Source: a virus
Virus record (IMG/VR): IMGVR_UViG_3300022864_000001
Coordinates: 52,029-116,028 of that record
Reading direction: 5' to 3' (one strand)
DNA length: 64,000 bases
Below, piece by piece: positions 1 through 10,569 of this stretch. Numbering within the stretch: position 1 is the stretch's first letter; the number at the start of each line of letters is the position of its first letter. The notes below the pieces were generated by a model, which saw only the letters and a list, made by a program, of their open reading frames with translations, ran no database searches and had not been told where the DNA came from. A program made the translations under genes and the position numbers.

Positions 1-2458
1 GCGCGTTGCTTTGGCCAGTGGTGTAGCGTCCTGCCCAGTAACCAACTGCCGTGTTGAGATGGCCCGCTACCACCCTAGAGAGGGCACTATCACCGACGCC
101 GATGTTGAAACCCCCCGTGGTAACTGCGCCCAGACTATTAGCCCCAATCCCGATATTGTAGGTTCCAGAGCTTACCGAGTCCAGGGCGTGAAAGCCCACT
201 GCAACGTTGTTATCTCCAGTCATGCCGCCTGCATCGCCGTACAATGCGGACACGCCCAGGGCGACGCAGGAGTCTGCTGTCGTTAGATAGTAGCCCGCCT
301 TGAACCCCATTAGGACATTCTGCAGGCCCGTTGTCAAGGAGTAACCAGCGTTGGTCCCCGCGGCTATGTTTTGATGGCCCGTTGTCACTGCGTAGAGGGC
401 CTGATAGCCCAGCCCTACGTTCCCATCGCCGGCCATCCCCCCCGCATCGCCATATATAGCTTGATAACCGACGCTGACATTGTAATCGCCAGTCGTAATG
501 TTATAACCCGCATCAGTCCCGAATAGCGTGTTATACGTCCCTGTGCTAAGATTGTCTCCGGCATCAGCTCCTATAAGAGCATTGCTGCTTGCCCCACCAA
601 CCTCCATAATTTTGGTGGCCCCGTCAAACATTTCGATGTTGGTAGCAGACAACTTTATGTATTTATCAGATTGGTCTCCAAGGTAAACGACACTGCCTAT
701 AAATTGGCCGCGCACGACATCGCCGCTGTCCAGGAAGCGTATGCCATTCGTGGAGTCAATGGTCATATAGTCATCTACGCTGTACTGTCCTAAACCTACA
801 CCAAACGTAGACCCTGTATAGCCGTAGTGCCCATTGAGGTCGCCCATCGCGGCCATCTCCAGGCCACCCTGGACTATGATAAGTTTACCTGCTGGTGGAG
901 TCTTGGTAGTATCCAGCCCCAGAATAACCCCCGTGGCGCTTCCATAGGACGGATTCCAGCTAAACCCGCTTGGCAAGTCTGCTGCTACTATGAGCGTGCC
1001 ACCATATATTGCACTGGCTTCCTCTACGCCCACATTTCCGCCAGGGGGTAGTCCTACGACGGCGTTGTCATGCCACCCTGCGCCGCCCGATATTCCCCCT
1101 GTTCCCGCATCGCCGCGGGTCATGTCTCGCAATAACTCACCGAGGCTTGGTTGGAACTCAGCAAACGTAACAGAATGTTCTACCCCCCGCCTGCTGGGGC
1201 GTGTAGTGACTGTCTGTGTTACATAAGTATCGCCGCCACATCCTCCATATCCACATCCGCCAACGCCAGCGCCCCTGTCTGCGTCTAGCCCTATAGCTGT
1301 GCATGTTATCCCCAACGCCTCGCCAGAACCCAGGCCGTAGCGTTCTACGTTGACCCTGCCAGTGCGCCTGCGTATGGAATGTTCAGATAGATACGCATCG
1401 CCGTAAGCCTCGGCTTCCTCTACCGTGCTAATATCGCGATTGACTACGACGCGTGTTATTACTCGCCCGTAGTATGTCTGGCTGTTAACAGCATTGCGTG
1501 TGACAGCAACGGGTTGCCGATAAGTGTACTTGACGACGATGTTATTGACACCAACGGCAGGAGGGTCAGCAGCATCCCACCGGACTCTACCGCGATGGTA
1601 GTTGACCAATACGTCTACATCAGTGAATGTGTAGATAACGAAGTCTGTAGCCCATGTCTGGTGTGCGCCACCTACAGTGATGTTTACGATACTGCCAACG
1701 CCCGGATTGCTCAGGAAGAACTCTGCCTCTGCACCGTCGCCGCTGAAGGTGTCTGTCTGTATAGCTGAATCACCTTGACCGCCACGGACGATGACGCGAT
1801 TAACCAAGCCCTCTCCATCGTCTTCGATGCTCAGCGTGTCTTCTTGTGGCAGATACGACGTAGCCCAGTCAGGAGCATCGGTGTCTATCTCATACGCTGC
1901 CGAATCAGGTGTCGTGCCCTGCCAGTAATGCAGGTCCTTTGAGTAGTCAACGCGCCACTGGCTCCGAGTGCGTTTTGCTATTTGCTGTACTGCATCGTAC
2001 AGCGTGATGTTGTCGAATACGAATGAGTGTACGCCTACGCTTGCCGTGACATTGACGGTTGTGATCTCGCCCAGATAGGTAGTGAATAAATCGTCTAGTA
2101 CGGCCTCGTCAGTCTGGTCGGTGTAGTCCGAGTCAACCACTACCGTCTTTAAGAGTACCCCATAGTCCTGGCAGTATAGTGTTGCTCGTTGCTGCGAGAT
2201 GCTTTTAGCGGCTTGGCGTTTCAGGCGCGTGCAGTATCCAGCAAACGCGCGTGTTGCGCCCTCGTCGACCACGACCACTTCCTGCCACAAGTCTACCCGT
2301 GGCATCGTGCCGTCAGCGTCCTCTAGGACGAAATCCGCGACGTCGATTTCATGTGTTAGGGCACTCGTCATCTTTAATGAGTCGTGGACGAGATATGAAG
2401 AAACGTCATTCCCGCCAACGCTGATTCCAAAAACGTGCGCACTGTCAAGCACGGTCAT
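1..2458 (-). CDS. Tail hub protein fused to fibre-like repeats (C-terminus outside window)
   Basis: The frame is open from an ATG at 2458 to the left edge (about 819 codons), so the C-terminus is missing. It follows the tape-measure stop by 21 nt, with AGGGG ahead of the start, the usual place for the distal tail/hub gene. The first ~400 residues are a beta-rich, non-repetitive domain resembling tail hub (gp27/Tal-like) proteins, with a segment of the type CQDYGVLLKTVV. A Gly/Cys-rich linker (GGCGYGGCGGD) follows. The last ~200 residues are repeats of the form G-x-N-x-x-V/I-G-x-x-A-G-Y-x-x-T-T-G, typical of trimeric beta-helical tail fibres and YadA-like stalks. The likely role is host contact at the tail tip. 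The repeat class is clear; the hub assignment rests on position and general appearance. Confidence 0.75.
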   Translation of the reverse strand, partial: MTVLDSAHVFGISVGGNDVSSYLVHDSLKMTSALTHEIDVADFVLEDADGTMPRVDLWQEVVVVDEGATRAFAGYCTRLKRQAAKSISQQRATLYCQDYGVLLKTVVVDSDYTDQTDEAVLDDLFTTYLGEITTVNVTASVGVHSFVFDNITLYDAVQQIAKRTRSQWRVDYSKDLHYWQGTTPDSAAYEIDTDAPDWATSYLPQEDTLSIEDDGEGLVNRVIVRGGQGDSAIQTDTFSGDGAEAEFFLSNPGVGSIVNITVGGAHQTWATDFVIYTFTDVDVLVNYHRGRVRWDAADPPAVGVNNIVVKYTYRQPVAVTRNAVNSQTYYGRVITRVVVNRDISTVEEAEAYGDAYLSEHSIRRRTGRVNVERYGLGSGEALGITCTAIGLDADRGAGVGGCGYGGCGGDTYVTQTVTTRPSRRGVEHSVTFAEFQPSLGELLRDMTRGDAGTGGISGGAGWHDNAVVGLPPGGNVGVEEASAIYGGTLIVAADLPSGFSWNPSYGSATGVILGLDTTKTPPAGKLIIVQGGLEMAAMGDLNGHYGYTGSTFGVGLGQYSVDDYMTIDSTNGIRFLDSGDVVRGQFIGSVVYLGDQSDKYIKLSATNIEMFDGATKIMEVGGASSNALIGADAGDNLSTGTYNTLFGTDAGYNITTGDYNVSVGYQAIYGDAGGMAGDGNVGLGYQALYAVTTGHQNIAAGTNAGYSLTTGLQNVLMGFKAGYYLTTADSCVALGVSALYGDAGGMTGDNNVAVGFHALDSVSSGTYNIGIGANSLGAVTTGGFNIGVGDSALSRVVAGHLNTAVGYWAGRYTTGQSNA

Positions 2459-2479
2459 TGACAAACCCCTGTTATCATG

Positions 2480-5400
2480 CTACGAAATACCTGTCGTCCG
2501 TCGTATTTCGCGCCACAGCTCCTGCGCGAGAAGCGAAACATCTCTGTCATCCCTGATGGTCGTCCCGTTGAGGTTGATGGTAACGTTGGGGACAGATGCC
2601 ATCCCCCCCAGCGCCTCACTCTCTCCAATGCCCAACGTGGGCGGCAGGCCAAAGCCGGGTAATCTGCCCAGCCCCGCTATGCCGTGGTTGAATGCTGCTG
2701 TAGTATTGGCCATGTAATCTTCAACCCACTTTTCGTCGGGCAGCTCAGAGAATGGCCCCCACTCGGCAGGCGATGAGGGGAACAGTCCTGCTAGGGCTGC
2801 AATCTGCGCCTCGACTAGCCCAAGCCCCGCTGCTAGTCCACTTGCCAGTTTGTCCATGTAGTTATAACCAGGGTCCCACCAGGTGCTAGTGGCAGGCAAG
2901 TTTGAGACGCTTACTGCTGGTATTACAAAGTTGCTCATCATAGCCGCAATGCCTTGGTAATAATCTACAGCGCCAAACTTCAATCCGCCAGCCATGGCAG
3001 AGGCCAGCGCAAAACCCCAAGTATACCACTCATTCCACGCCACCGTCTTTGATGGCTGCACCTCTGTTTTAGTATCGCTCACTGCTGTTGTAACGTTTCC
3101 GAGATATTGGCCTATGCCAAGGGCCAGATTATCAGTATATCGTGCCCCTCGGTATTTCCAATCGTAATGGTCTACCAGGACACCCCCACCTGTATGCGGC
3201 ACTGTTAATTTAGTGTTAACGACACCAACTGCTGTTGAGACAGTAGTCGCTGAGCCTGATAGCCCCCCCGCCAAAGCAATGCCGTAGCCGGCCCCAGCAT
3301 CTGTCCATCCCTTCGTAGCGGGAAGAGCAGTTAAACCTCCGCCAATAGCGATGCCCACATCCGTTACAGCAGTATCTATATCTGTGTCCGCATCTCCCAA
3401 CCCGTCTGCAAGCGCCTGGAACAATTGCAAGATGAGATCAAGATATTCGTCGAGCGTCTCGGTAGATGGCAAGTCGGCGTCTGTTAGTGCCGTCAAAAAA
3501 CCCAGCGCGGCGGTAAGCCCCGTTACCATGGTCCCGATCTTCTCAGTAAACCATGTCACTGTGTTTACAGTATCAGGGCCGAGGTCATCGACAATCCAGT
3601 TGTTCATTGTCGTGATAATGAAGCCAATGGCGTCTGTGAAGTGGCTGACCTTCTTCTCGAACCATATAGGGGGTGTGTCGCCCTCAAACTCTGGTAACGT
3701 GGCATCAGCCAGCTTGCCAATGACGGTCAGTCCTGCCGACAGTGCCGTGAATAGGTTGGTCATCACACCACTGAATGTATCGGTAATGGTGACTTCTTTT
3801 GCGTCAAGCCCTTGGGCAAACGTATGCATATCGCCAAATATGAGATTGACTTGGCGTATGAAGAACCTGATCTTCCCATCGGTTGGGCTAAACAGGCCGC
3901 CAATACCACTTACCAGCAAAAGGGCTTCGTTGAGGCCAGTCATCAGTGCCCCTAGCGTGGTGCCAAAAGACGTAGTGAGCAGTAATCCCTCTGCCGAGAA
4001 GTTGGCGCCCGCACCTACGTATTCGCCCGTGCCCGTGAGCCACTGGTAGAAATGGTTGAAGATGTCTTCTACGTCTTCTATGAAGTCGTCTACGAAGGTA
4101 TCAAGTGGGCTGGCGTAGTAGCCCAAGTTTTTGAATATGTCCATTGCCGCGGACAGCCCGCCAAAGATGGCGCTTAGCGCAGTGCCCCACGCTATTACAG
4201 AGTCAAACTGGCTGGCTTCTTCCTCGGTCTGCGGATAGGTTGTCGTAATGTGGGTATAGAGTTTGTCAAATACACCCGTGGCCCACGTTGTAAATTCGGT
4301 CCATGCCTTGTCGGGGTCTACAAAGGTAGCAACATCGGCGGCAAGCGAGAGCGCCCCGCTCAGGCCAGACATGATGCTGCCCAGGGCACTACCCCAGGCA
4401 TTGACGAGGTCTAGCCCATCCTTCGTATAGACGTGTTGCCCATCGTCTGTTACGTGTTCTTCTGTGACCCACAGGTAGACAATGTCGAATATGTCCGTAA
4501 CCCAGGTAAAGAATGAGGACCAGATGGTATCGCTGGGTGCCGCCCAATCTTCGGACAGCGCGAACTCGGCGGCGGCTTGTATGCCTTGCACAAGCGCGGA
4601 TAGTGCGTCACCAAACGCGCCGACCAGGGCCATCTCTTTATCTGTCCATTCAGTTCCCGCAAGCCAAAAATAAAATGAGTTGAAGACAAAAGTGACCCAA
4701 TTGAAGAACTCAGACCAGACTTCATCGCCAGGGGCTACCCAACCTGCGGCCAGTGTAAAGTCGGCAGCAGCCTGCAAGCCCTGTACGAGCGAAGACAGCG
4801 CATTGCCCCATGCTTCGACTAGGGCAAACTCTGTTGCATCCCAGCCCCTAATCTCTAACCAGCCCTTGATTTTGCCGAGAAGTAACCAGACCCACTTGTA
4901 GAACGGGTCCCATATATCGGCGGCGGGCGCTGTCCAATCTTCTGCCAGCGTGAAATCAGCAGCGGCCTGTAATCCCTGTATGAGCGAAGATAGCGCGTCA
5001 CCAAATGTGCCGACCAAATTGAGTTGTTCCTCTGTCCAGCCCTGGCCCGTTAAGTACCCCAGGACTTTGCCGAAGAGCAATATAACCCACTTGTAGAATG
5101 GATCCCACACATCAGCGGCGGGGGCTGCCCAGTCTTCTGATAGCACAAAGTCAGCAGCGGCCTGTAAGCCCTGCATGAGTGAAGACAATGCGCCTGCAAA
5201 TGCGCCGACTAAATCAATCTGGTCTTTCGTCCACTCACTCCCGTCTAGCCAGCCGTAAAAGTCTGCGAAGACCTCTTTGACCCACGCAACCAATTTGTCC
5301 CATGCGTCTTCTGGCGGCTTCGTCCAGTCGGCGCGTAATTCAAATTCCGCGACTGTAGTCAGTCCCTCCATTAGTCTAGACAATGCGCCTGCAAATGCGC

Positions 5401-8400
5401 CGACTAAATCAATCTGGTCTTTCGTCCACTCACTCCCGTCTAGCCAGCTGTAAAAGTCTGCGAAGACCTCTTTGACCCACGCAACCAATTTGTCCCATGC
5501 TTCTTCAGGTGGTGGCATCCAGTCGGCGCTTAAGTTGAATTCTGCAGCCACCGCCAAGCCCTTCATCAGGTTTACAAGTGCTTCAGCAAACGCGCCAACA
5601 AGTTCTACTTCCTCTAGCGTGTAATCTGTTTCAAGCCAATCGTAGAACTCTTCAAAGACCTCCTGTACCCACTCTACAAAGTCATCCCATATATCTCCCC
5701 CTGGCAATGTGGCACTCCAGTCCTGAAGCACATCAGCAGCCTCAGCCAAGCCGCTCATCAAGCTACCAAGCGCATTCCCAAACGCCTCTACAATCTCCAG
5801 AACCGCGTCTTCTAGGTTTGCCCCTTTGCCTTCCCACTCGCCACGCCCGGCTATCCAGTCGTACAGTTTCAGGAACATATCTTGTACAGCGGTCATAAAG
5901 GCGTCAAGCGCTGTATCAGCAGGGGCGCTAAAGTCTTCTAGGCCCGTCAACACCTTCATTGCTTTGTCCAGGGCTTCGGCAATGGCCTCTAGTGTCTGGG
6001 CAAACTTGCGCACCTCATCGTCCAGTAGATATTCCGTGTCTTTGCGCAAAGCATCGAACTCTTCAATGATTTGCTTCCATGCTTTGCGGAAGGCGACCAT
6101 TTGCTCTTGAACGTCGTAGACGAGCTTCCATGCTTTCATCTCAGTGAGCAGTTTCATGCCCTTGCTTACTACATCAATAAGGGTGTCTAGATTTTCGGCA
6201 AAAGCCACAGCGTCAGCAAGCAACGCTTTGTCTATTTGCCGCGCTGCCATACCCAATTCCCTGGCTACGGTTGTCAAGCGCATAGACATGGCGCGGGCTT
6301 GTTGCTGAATCAATGGGCCTGGTATCCACTTTCCAAGCGCCACGAGTCCCTCTATGCCTGACTTCAGGAGGCCAACAATGCTTTCCAATCTCTCCGCGAA
6401 CTCTTTAGCATTTTCAACAGCTTCTGCGGGGATGGTCTTGGCGGCGTTCTTCAATTCGCGCGCCACCGTGGTAAGACGCATAGCAAGTGCGTGGGCCTGT
6501 GGCGCAATGGCCCCCTCGCCACGGACACCAAGTTCCCATTCGCCCAATTTGATTACCAAATCCAGCGCAGGCTTGATGCTCTTAACTATAGCCCCCACTC
6601 TTGAGGCAAACTCTTGGGCGTTTTTGACCGCTTCTGTTGGAATCGTCGTGGCGGCATTCTTTAGTTCGCGGGCAACTGTAACAATGCGCATAGCAAGCGC
6701 GTGTACTTTGTCCTCTATGCGCTTGCCAACCGTCCACAGCCCAAGTGCCGACACGCCATCTACCGCTGATTTTATAAAACCGATTATTGTTCCTGCGCGT
6801 TTGGCGAACGCCTCGGCATTTTTGACTGCTTCTTCAGGAATGGTCTTAGCAGCAAAGTTTAACTCGCGAGCAACTGTAACAATGCGGTTGGCAAGCGAAG
6901 CTATCTTGTCAATGATTCTTTCGCCAACTTCCCATTCGCCAATGGAGACAAAGGCCTTAATCGCATTGCTGATAAGTGAGAATACTGTCCCCATAGCAGA
7001 GCCAAATTGCTTGATTGCGTCATATTTATCTTTGTCAAAGCCCAACTCGCCCAGCTTGGCAACCATACTGCCAACGCTTGTAACAATGAGTACAATTTGC
7101 TCTTTGAGACGACCCCATCCCTCAGCAACGTCGGGCATTGGCACGGCATATTCAGCCAGTTCCTCAAACGCCTTCGACGCCTTCTCTACCATTGAGGCTA
7201 GTTTGCTTACCGTGTCAGCAGCAGCTTTGATGGGATCGGCTAGTTTGGCAGTACTGGTAGCGCCCTCGCGTGCCGAGCGCCCCATGTCGTCAATGCCATC
7301 TGTGAGGTCGTCTGCAACTTCTTGGCCTGCACCGAACTCGTCCCAGACGCCGTTTATGGCCTCGCGCGCGCCGTCTGTTAGGTTGTCAATCTCGGACAGC
7401 GCTGCATCCGTTGCGCCCTCAATTGAAGCTATTATCTTCCTGATCTTTGCCTCTGCAAGGTTGTCTGGCATGCCACCAGCTATTAGCGCCCGCATCATGT
7501 CGTTCAAGAACGCGTTCAGATGGTCTTTGTATGCCGTCATGCTGATCTTCAGCGTTTCCATGACGAACTTATAGCGTTCTGTAGCCGATGCCCCCTCAAG
7601 CACCATGCGGGTATCCTGCTCAGCTATCCAGAGCGCCATCTTCTGTTTGGTCTGTTCTCTGAGCTGGTTGCGTTCTATGGTATAAAGACCCTGTGTATGC
7701 CCAATCTTAACGCCCCAGAAGTTCTTGAGTGCAACATCTTGGTCAGCGTAGTTCTTGTCCAATATAGCCAGGCGGTCTATTGCGCCTTGGCTCACTTCGC
7801 CCGTGGCTTGGTTCGTTCCCCAGGCGATTATCTTGCCGCGTTCTTCTTCGTAGGATTGTAGCGAGCTCGCCAAATCCTCTTGCAATCCTACTTGTAGTTC
7901 AGCAATGGCAATCGCTTCTTCATCCGCCAGCGTCTGGCGTTCGTCTCTAGCTCCCAGGAGAATATTGTTATATTCTTCTTGCGCCGCAGCTAGAACCTTA
8001 TTCATTTCTATATGGGCTTCTGCTATCTCTTGACTGGTCTCTTCCGTCGCGACAGCATACCCCCTGGTAGATAGGCCAAGTTCTTCCATGGTGTCCATTA
8101 CTTCTTGGCTTACTATTACCACGTCTTCTCTTAGTTTGTACCATGCCTTACTAGCTTTGACGCCTAGCTCGTGGTCAAGCGTAAAGCTGAGTTCAAATAC
8201 TTTATCTCTAAGCCACGGTACGCGCTCAATGAGCAGGTCTAGATTCTTTTGATACTCCTTCGCTGAATGCGTGGCGCGATCCAGCCCGCCTGTCATATCC
8301 TCCGTTATATCGTAGGCTTTTCTCGCCGCGGCATCGTATAGTTCCCATTTCGTCATAAGGCCAGCGACCAGCGGGGTTAACCTCCCCGTTGATACTGCCA

Positions 8401-10207
8401 ACGCGCGGAAGAGGGGGTCAGCCTCAGCCAACAATCGCATTCGCTCGTCAAGTTCTTGCGGGGTTTCGCCGAAGAGCACCCAGCCTTGCCATCCGCGCTT
8501 TAGAACCTCCTGTGCCTTTGCCCACGCGAGCAATGCGGCCTGCATCTCCTCGGCTTTTTCGATAGCCATCTCTTCAGCTCTGACGGCTTCATAGAGAGCT
8601 TCTTCGAGATGCCGCGTGGCAGGGACAGCCTCAGTTTCTAGTATTCGGGTATATGCCTCATAGGTTCTGCCAAGTTCAATAGCTTTCTCTTGGGCCGCGA
8701 CAATGGCGCGTTCTTTCTCCTGTATGACTGTTATCAAGCCGCCAATCGCTAGTGAGAGGATGGCAATTATCGCGATTGGCCACCCAATAGCTATCCCGAG
8801 GCCCCCTATTGCGGTAGTGAGCGCCGGTATGGCAATCTTGACTAACAGAAGAGCGCCAGCCAGCGCCGTCAGTGCCGTAGAAGCAGCGAGGGTAAACGCT
8901 ATCATCTTTTGCCATTTGGGTTCAAGCAGCGTATATCCCTCTAGCACCTTCCAGATGGTATTGACAACCGCTTCCATTATGGGGATGAAGTGTTGGCCCA
9001 GTGCGTTGTTGAATTCTTCTTGTAGCCGGGGCAACGAGGTAACGGTTTTGCCAACAAACCCCATAGCGCGTTCATATGCCCCCGCGAGTTTAGCCCCCTC
9101 GCGAAGCACGGCGTTCAGCGCAGCTTGGTGTCGGTCGTGGACGGTCAACTCACCAACGATCTTGCCCTCTTGTTCTGCATATCGCGCATACTCGTGGTTG
9201 AGGTTAATCATAATGCCACGATTACGCAGAAGTCGAGTATTGAGCGTGGTGATACCGTAGACGAGCTTGTCGAGGGTCTCAGAGGTGTTTTCGTCGGCAA
9301 TGACTGCCGCGTTCCGTGCGACATTTGCCAATTCAGTGGCCTTGGACAGGTCTAGCTCATACTGTATCATGCGTATGAGCGCTTGGTTTGCGACCTGTGT
9401 GGTAGTGCCGAGGTCTTTGACGCGGTCGCGCAGTTGGTCTACTTGTTTGGCAGACTTGCCCGCATTTTCAGCAATGAGTTGTAGGACTTCGTTGGTGACT
9501 TCGGTGCGCGCTGCATACTTCGTAGCTTCGGCCAGGCCCTTCGTTACGACACCGGCGTAAGCTACCATTGCGGTGGCAGCGGCGGCGACCAATACTGTAT
9601 TCTGTTCTATGTATTGATTGAAGGTCTTGGTTTGTTCAGAGGCTTCTGCGAGGGCTTTGCTGTGGGCGGCGACGACGAAGTTGCCCTGTTCCATGACAGC
9701 CCTGAACATCTCCTCCTGCTTGGCCGTGGTACTGGCGTCGTTCCCCAATTGTCCCGTTACGGCACTGACGTCGATGAGCATCCCGTACTGGTCTAGGCCC
9801 GCCGATGTCAGATTGAGGACACTGTTGGTTAGCGTCCCCATTGCCTGGTCAGCGGTTTGGCTCGATATGGCCGCGCCTGCCATCGCGACATCAGTGAGCT
9901 GTAGGGCCTTGCCAAGGTCCATCTCCGCCATAGCAAAGCGCCCGACAGTCTGGGCGGAAGCCTCGGCGGATATGCCCGCTGCCTGCATTAGCCCCTGCGT
10001 AGTCGTCAAATGCTCTGCTGTAAGGCCCGCCTGCGTGCCGACATGTACCATAATGTCGGAGAAGGCGGTCTGTGATGCTATGCCCTTAACTGTGGACGCG
10101 GCAAAAGCCTCCGCAGACGCGGAGGCACTGGCCAGCCCGGCGGCATAGCCTTTTACATCGGCAATGAGATGGAGCGCTATTGTACCTAAATTTATTGAGG
10201 CAGCCAT
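2480..10207 (-). CDS. Tape measure protein
   Basis: At 2575 residues this is the largest gene in the window and lies directly between the tail chaperones and the hub, as a tape measure should. The N-terminal third is alpha-helical and Ala-rich with hydrophobic stretches (ALTALAGALLLVKIAIPAL and a following segment near residue 480) and long Glu/Gln-rich coiled coil. The middle contains about four ~65-residue repeats with the signature ARELKNAAKTIP. Then come about ten ~65-77-residue repeats with Trp-rich signatures (WDKLVAWVKEVF, GAFAGALSSLMQGL). The C-terminus ends in a short globular segment (LAQELWREIRRTTGIS). At about 0.15 nm per residue the tail would be near 390 nm. One repeat pair is almost identical at DNA level (see repeat at 5184). 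Start ATG with GGCGGGG upstream. Confidence 0.93.
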   Translation of the reverse strand: MAASINLGTIALHLIADVKGYAAGLASASASAEAFAASTVKGIASQTAFSDIMVHVGTQAGLTAEHLTTTQGLMQAAGISAEASAQTVGRFAMAEMDLGKALQLTDVAMAGAAISSQTADQAMGTLTNSVLNLTSAGLDQYGMLIDVSAVTGQLGNDASTTAKQEEMFRAVMEQGNFVVAAHSKALAEASEQTKTFNQYIEQNTVLVAAAATAMVAYAGVVTKGLAEATKYAARTEVTNEVLQLIAENAGKSAKQVDQLRDRVKDLGTTTQVANQALIRMIQYELDLSKATELANVARNAAVIADENTSETLDKLVYGITTLNTRLLRNRGIMINLNHEYARYAEQEGKIVGELTVHDRHQAALNAVLREGAKLAGAYERAMGFVGKTVTSLPRLQEEFNNALGQHFIPIMEAVVNTIWKVLEGYTLLEPKWQKMIAFTLAASTALTALAGALLLVKIAIPALTTAIGGLGIAIGWPIAIIAILSLAIGGLITVIQEKERAIVAAQEKAIELGRTYEAYTRILETEAVPATRHLEEALYEAVRAEEMAIEKAEEMQAALLAWAKAQEVLKRGWQGWVLFGETPQELDERMRLLAEADPLFRALAVSTGRLTPLVAGLMTKWELYDAAARKAYDITEDMTGGLDRATHSAKEYQKNLDLLIERVPWLRDKVFELSFTLDHELGVKASKAWYKLREDVVIVSQEVMDTMEELGLSTRGYAVATEETSQEIAEAHIEMNKVLAAAQEEYNNILLGARDERQTLADEEAIAIAELQVGLQEDLASSLQSYEEERGKIIAWGTNQATGEVSQGAIDRLAILDKNYADQDVALKNFWGVKIGHTQGLYTIERNQLREQTKQKMALWIAEQDTRMVLEGASATERYKFVMETLKISMTAYKDHLNAFLNDMMRALIAGGMPDNLAEAKIRKIIASIEGATDAALSEIDNLTDGAREAINGVWDEFGAGQEVADDLTDGIDDMGRSAREGATSTAKLADPIKAAADTVSKLASMVEKASKAFEELAEYAVPMPDVAEGWGRLKEQIVLIVTSVGSMVAKLGELGFDKDKYDAIKQFGSAMGTVFSLISNAIKAFVSIGEWEVGERIIDKIASLANRIVTVARELNFAAKTIPEEAVKNAEAFAKRAGTIIGFIKSAVDGVSALGLWTVGKRIEDKVHALAMRIVTVARELKNAATTIPTEAVKNAQEFASRVGAIVKSIKPALDLVIKLGEWELGVRGEGAIAPQAHALAMRLTTVARELKNAAKTIPAEAVENAKEFAERLESIVGLLKSGIEGLVALGKWIPGPLIQQQARAMSMRLTTVARELGMAARQIDKALLADAVAFAENLDTLIDVVSKGMKLLTEMKAWKLVYDVQEQMVAFRKAWKQIIEEFDALRKDTEYLLDDEVRKFAQTLEAIAEALDKAMKVLTGLEDFSAPADTALDAFMTAVQDMFLKLYDWIAGRGEWEGKGANLEDAVLEIVEAFGNALGSLMSGLAEAADVLQDWSATLPGGDIWDDFVEWVQEVFEEFYDWLETDYTLEEVELVGAFAEALVNLMKGLAVAAEFNLSADWMPPPEEAWDKLVAWVKEVFADFYSWLDGSEWTKDQIDLVGAFAGALSRLMEGLTTVAEFELRADWTKPPEDAWDKLVAWVKEVFADFYGWLDGSEWTKDQIDLVGAFAGALSSLMQGLQAAADFVLSEDWAAPAADVWDPFYKWVILLFGKVLGYLTGQGWTEEQLNLVGTFGDALSSLIQGLQAAADFTLAEDWTAPAADIWDPFYKWVWLLLGKIKGWLEIRGWDATEFALVEAWGNALSSLVQGLQAAADFTLAAGWVAPGDEVWSEFFNWVTFVFNSFYFWLAGTEWTDKEMALVGAFGDALSALVQGIQAAAEFALSEDWAAPSDTIWSSFFTWVTDIFDIVYLWVTEEHVTDDGQHVYTKDGLDLVNAWGSALGSIMSGLSGALSLAADVATFVDPDKAWTEFTTWATGVFDKLYTHITTTYPQTEEEASQFDSVIAWGTALSAIFGGLSAAMDIFKNLGYYASPLDTFVDDFIEDVEDIFNHFYQWLTGTGEYVGAGANFSAEGLLLTTSFGTTLGALMTGLNEALLLVSGIGGLFSPTDGKIRFFIRQVNLIFGDMHTFAQGLDAKEVTITDTFSGVMTNLFTALSAGLTVIGKLADATLPEFEGDTPPIWFEKKVSHFTDAIGFIITTMNNWIVDDLGPDTVNTVTWFTEKIGTMVTGLTAALGFLTALTDADLPSTETLDEYLDLILQLFQALADGLGDADTDIDTAVTDVGIAIGGGLTALPATKGWTDAGAGYGIALAGGLSGSATTVSTAVGVVNTKLTVPHTGGGVLVDHYDWKYRGARYTDNLALGIGQYLGNVTTAVSDTKTEVQPSKTVAWNEWYTWGFALASAMAGGLKFGAVDYYQGIAAMMSNFVIPAVSVSNLPATSTWWDPGYNYMDKLASGLAAGLGLVEAQIAALAGLFPSSPAEWGPFSELPDEKWVEDYMANTTAAFNHGIAGLGRLPGFGLPPTLGIGESEALGGMASVPNVTINLNGTTIRDDRDVSLLAQELWREIRRTTGIS
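5184..5500. repeat. Near-identical tandem duplication inside the tape measure gene
   Basis: Bases 5184-5305 and 5379-5500 are 122-bp direct repeats with one visible mismatch (a C/T in the codon after GCCAG), offset by 195 bp or exactly 65 codons. Other repeats of the same protein family in this gene have diverged much further at DNA level, so this is a recent in-frame duplication or gene conversion that lengthened the tape measure. Confidence 0.9.
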
Positions 10208-10243
10208 TTAACCCCGCCTATTAGCGGGGCCATCTGCGTGGCT

Positions 10244-10555
10244 CTATTCGTCTTGCTTTTTGACAATTTGCACCAACCCTGGCATTCCGAGTGCTATGAG
10301 ACTAGCCGCCCCAGTAGGCAAGCCACCCGCTTTCCTCTTCGCGGGCGCGACACCACTGGCGAGGCGTTGTAGTCGCCGTAACGACCGCTTCTGCGCACGC
10401 TTCTCCTGGTGCGGAATCGCCGCAGCCTGTACAGCCGCCAACGTTTCCTCTGCACGCACAGCAGGTATCTGCTTGACGTAGGCCAGGAAACGCCTCATGG
10501 GCATTGCCATGATAACGGGGTCTGGATCGTTGTAGAAGCGCTTGTATCTAGCCAA
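10244..10555 (-). CDS. Tail assembly chaperone, T-type downstream frame
   Basis: 103 residues counted from a TTG codon, but it is more likely made as a -1 frameshift extension of the preceding gene. The frame is open upstream of the TTG across the end of that gene, reading in one-letter code SGLDVAHLLARYKRF. The segment DPDPVIMAMPMRRFLAYV is typical of the second reading frame of siphophage tail chaperones, just before the tape measure gene. The basic, proline-containing C-terminus fits. The role is to bind the tape measure and tail tube subunits during tail assembly. An independently initiated TTG product cannot be excluded. Confidence 0.8.
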   Translation of the reverse strand: MARYKRFYNDPDPVIMAMPMRRFLAYVKQIPAVRAEETLAAVQAAAIPHQEKRAQKRSLRRLQRLASGVAPAKRKAGGLPTGAASLIALGMPGLVQIVKKQDE

Positions 10556-10569
10556 GAGGTGGGCAACGT

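Noticed and set aside
6040-6051. CTTTGCGCAAAG in the tape measure as a functional family B site
   Set aside because: Only the 12-bp core, within conserved coding sequence and far from any gene start.
8703-9260. Group of overlapping frames on both strands near 8.7-9.3 kb
   Set aside because: All are shadows of the hydrophobic and helical part of the tape measure.
3351-9560. Long plus-strand frames opposite the tape measure gene
   Set aside because: Ser/Ala-rich antisense shadows created by the repeats and codon bias of the real gene; no ribosome sites or recognisable domains.
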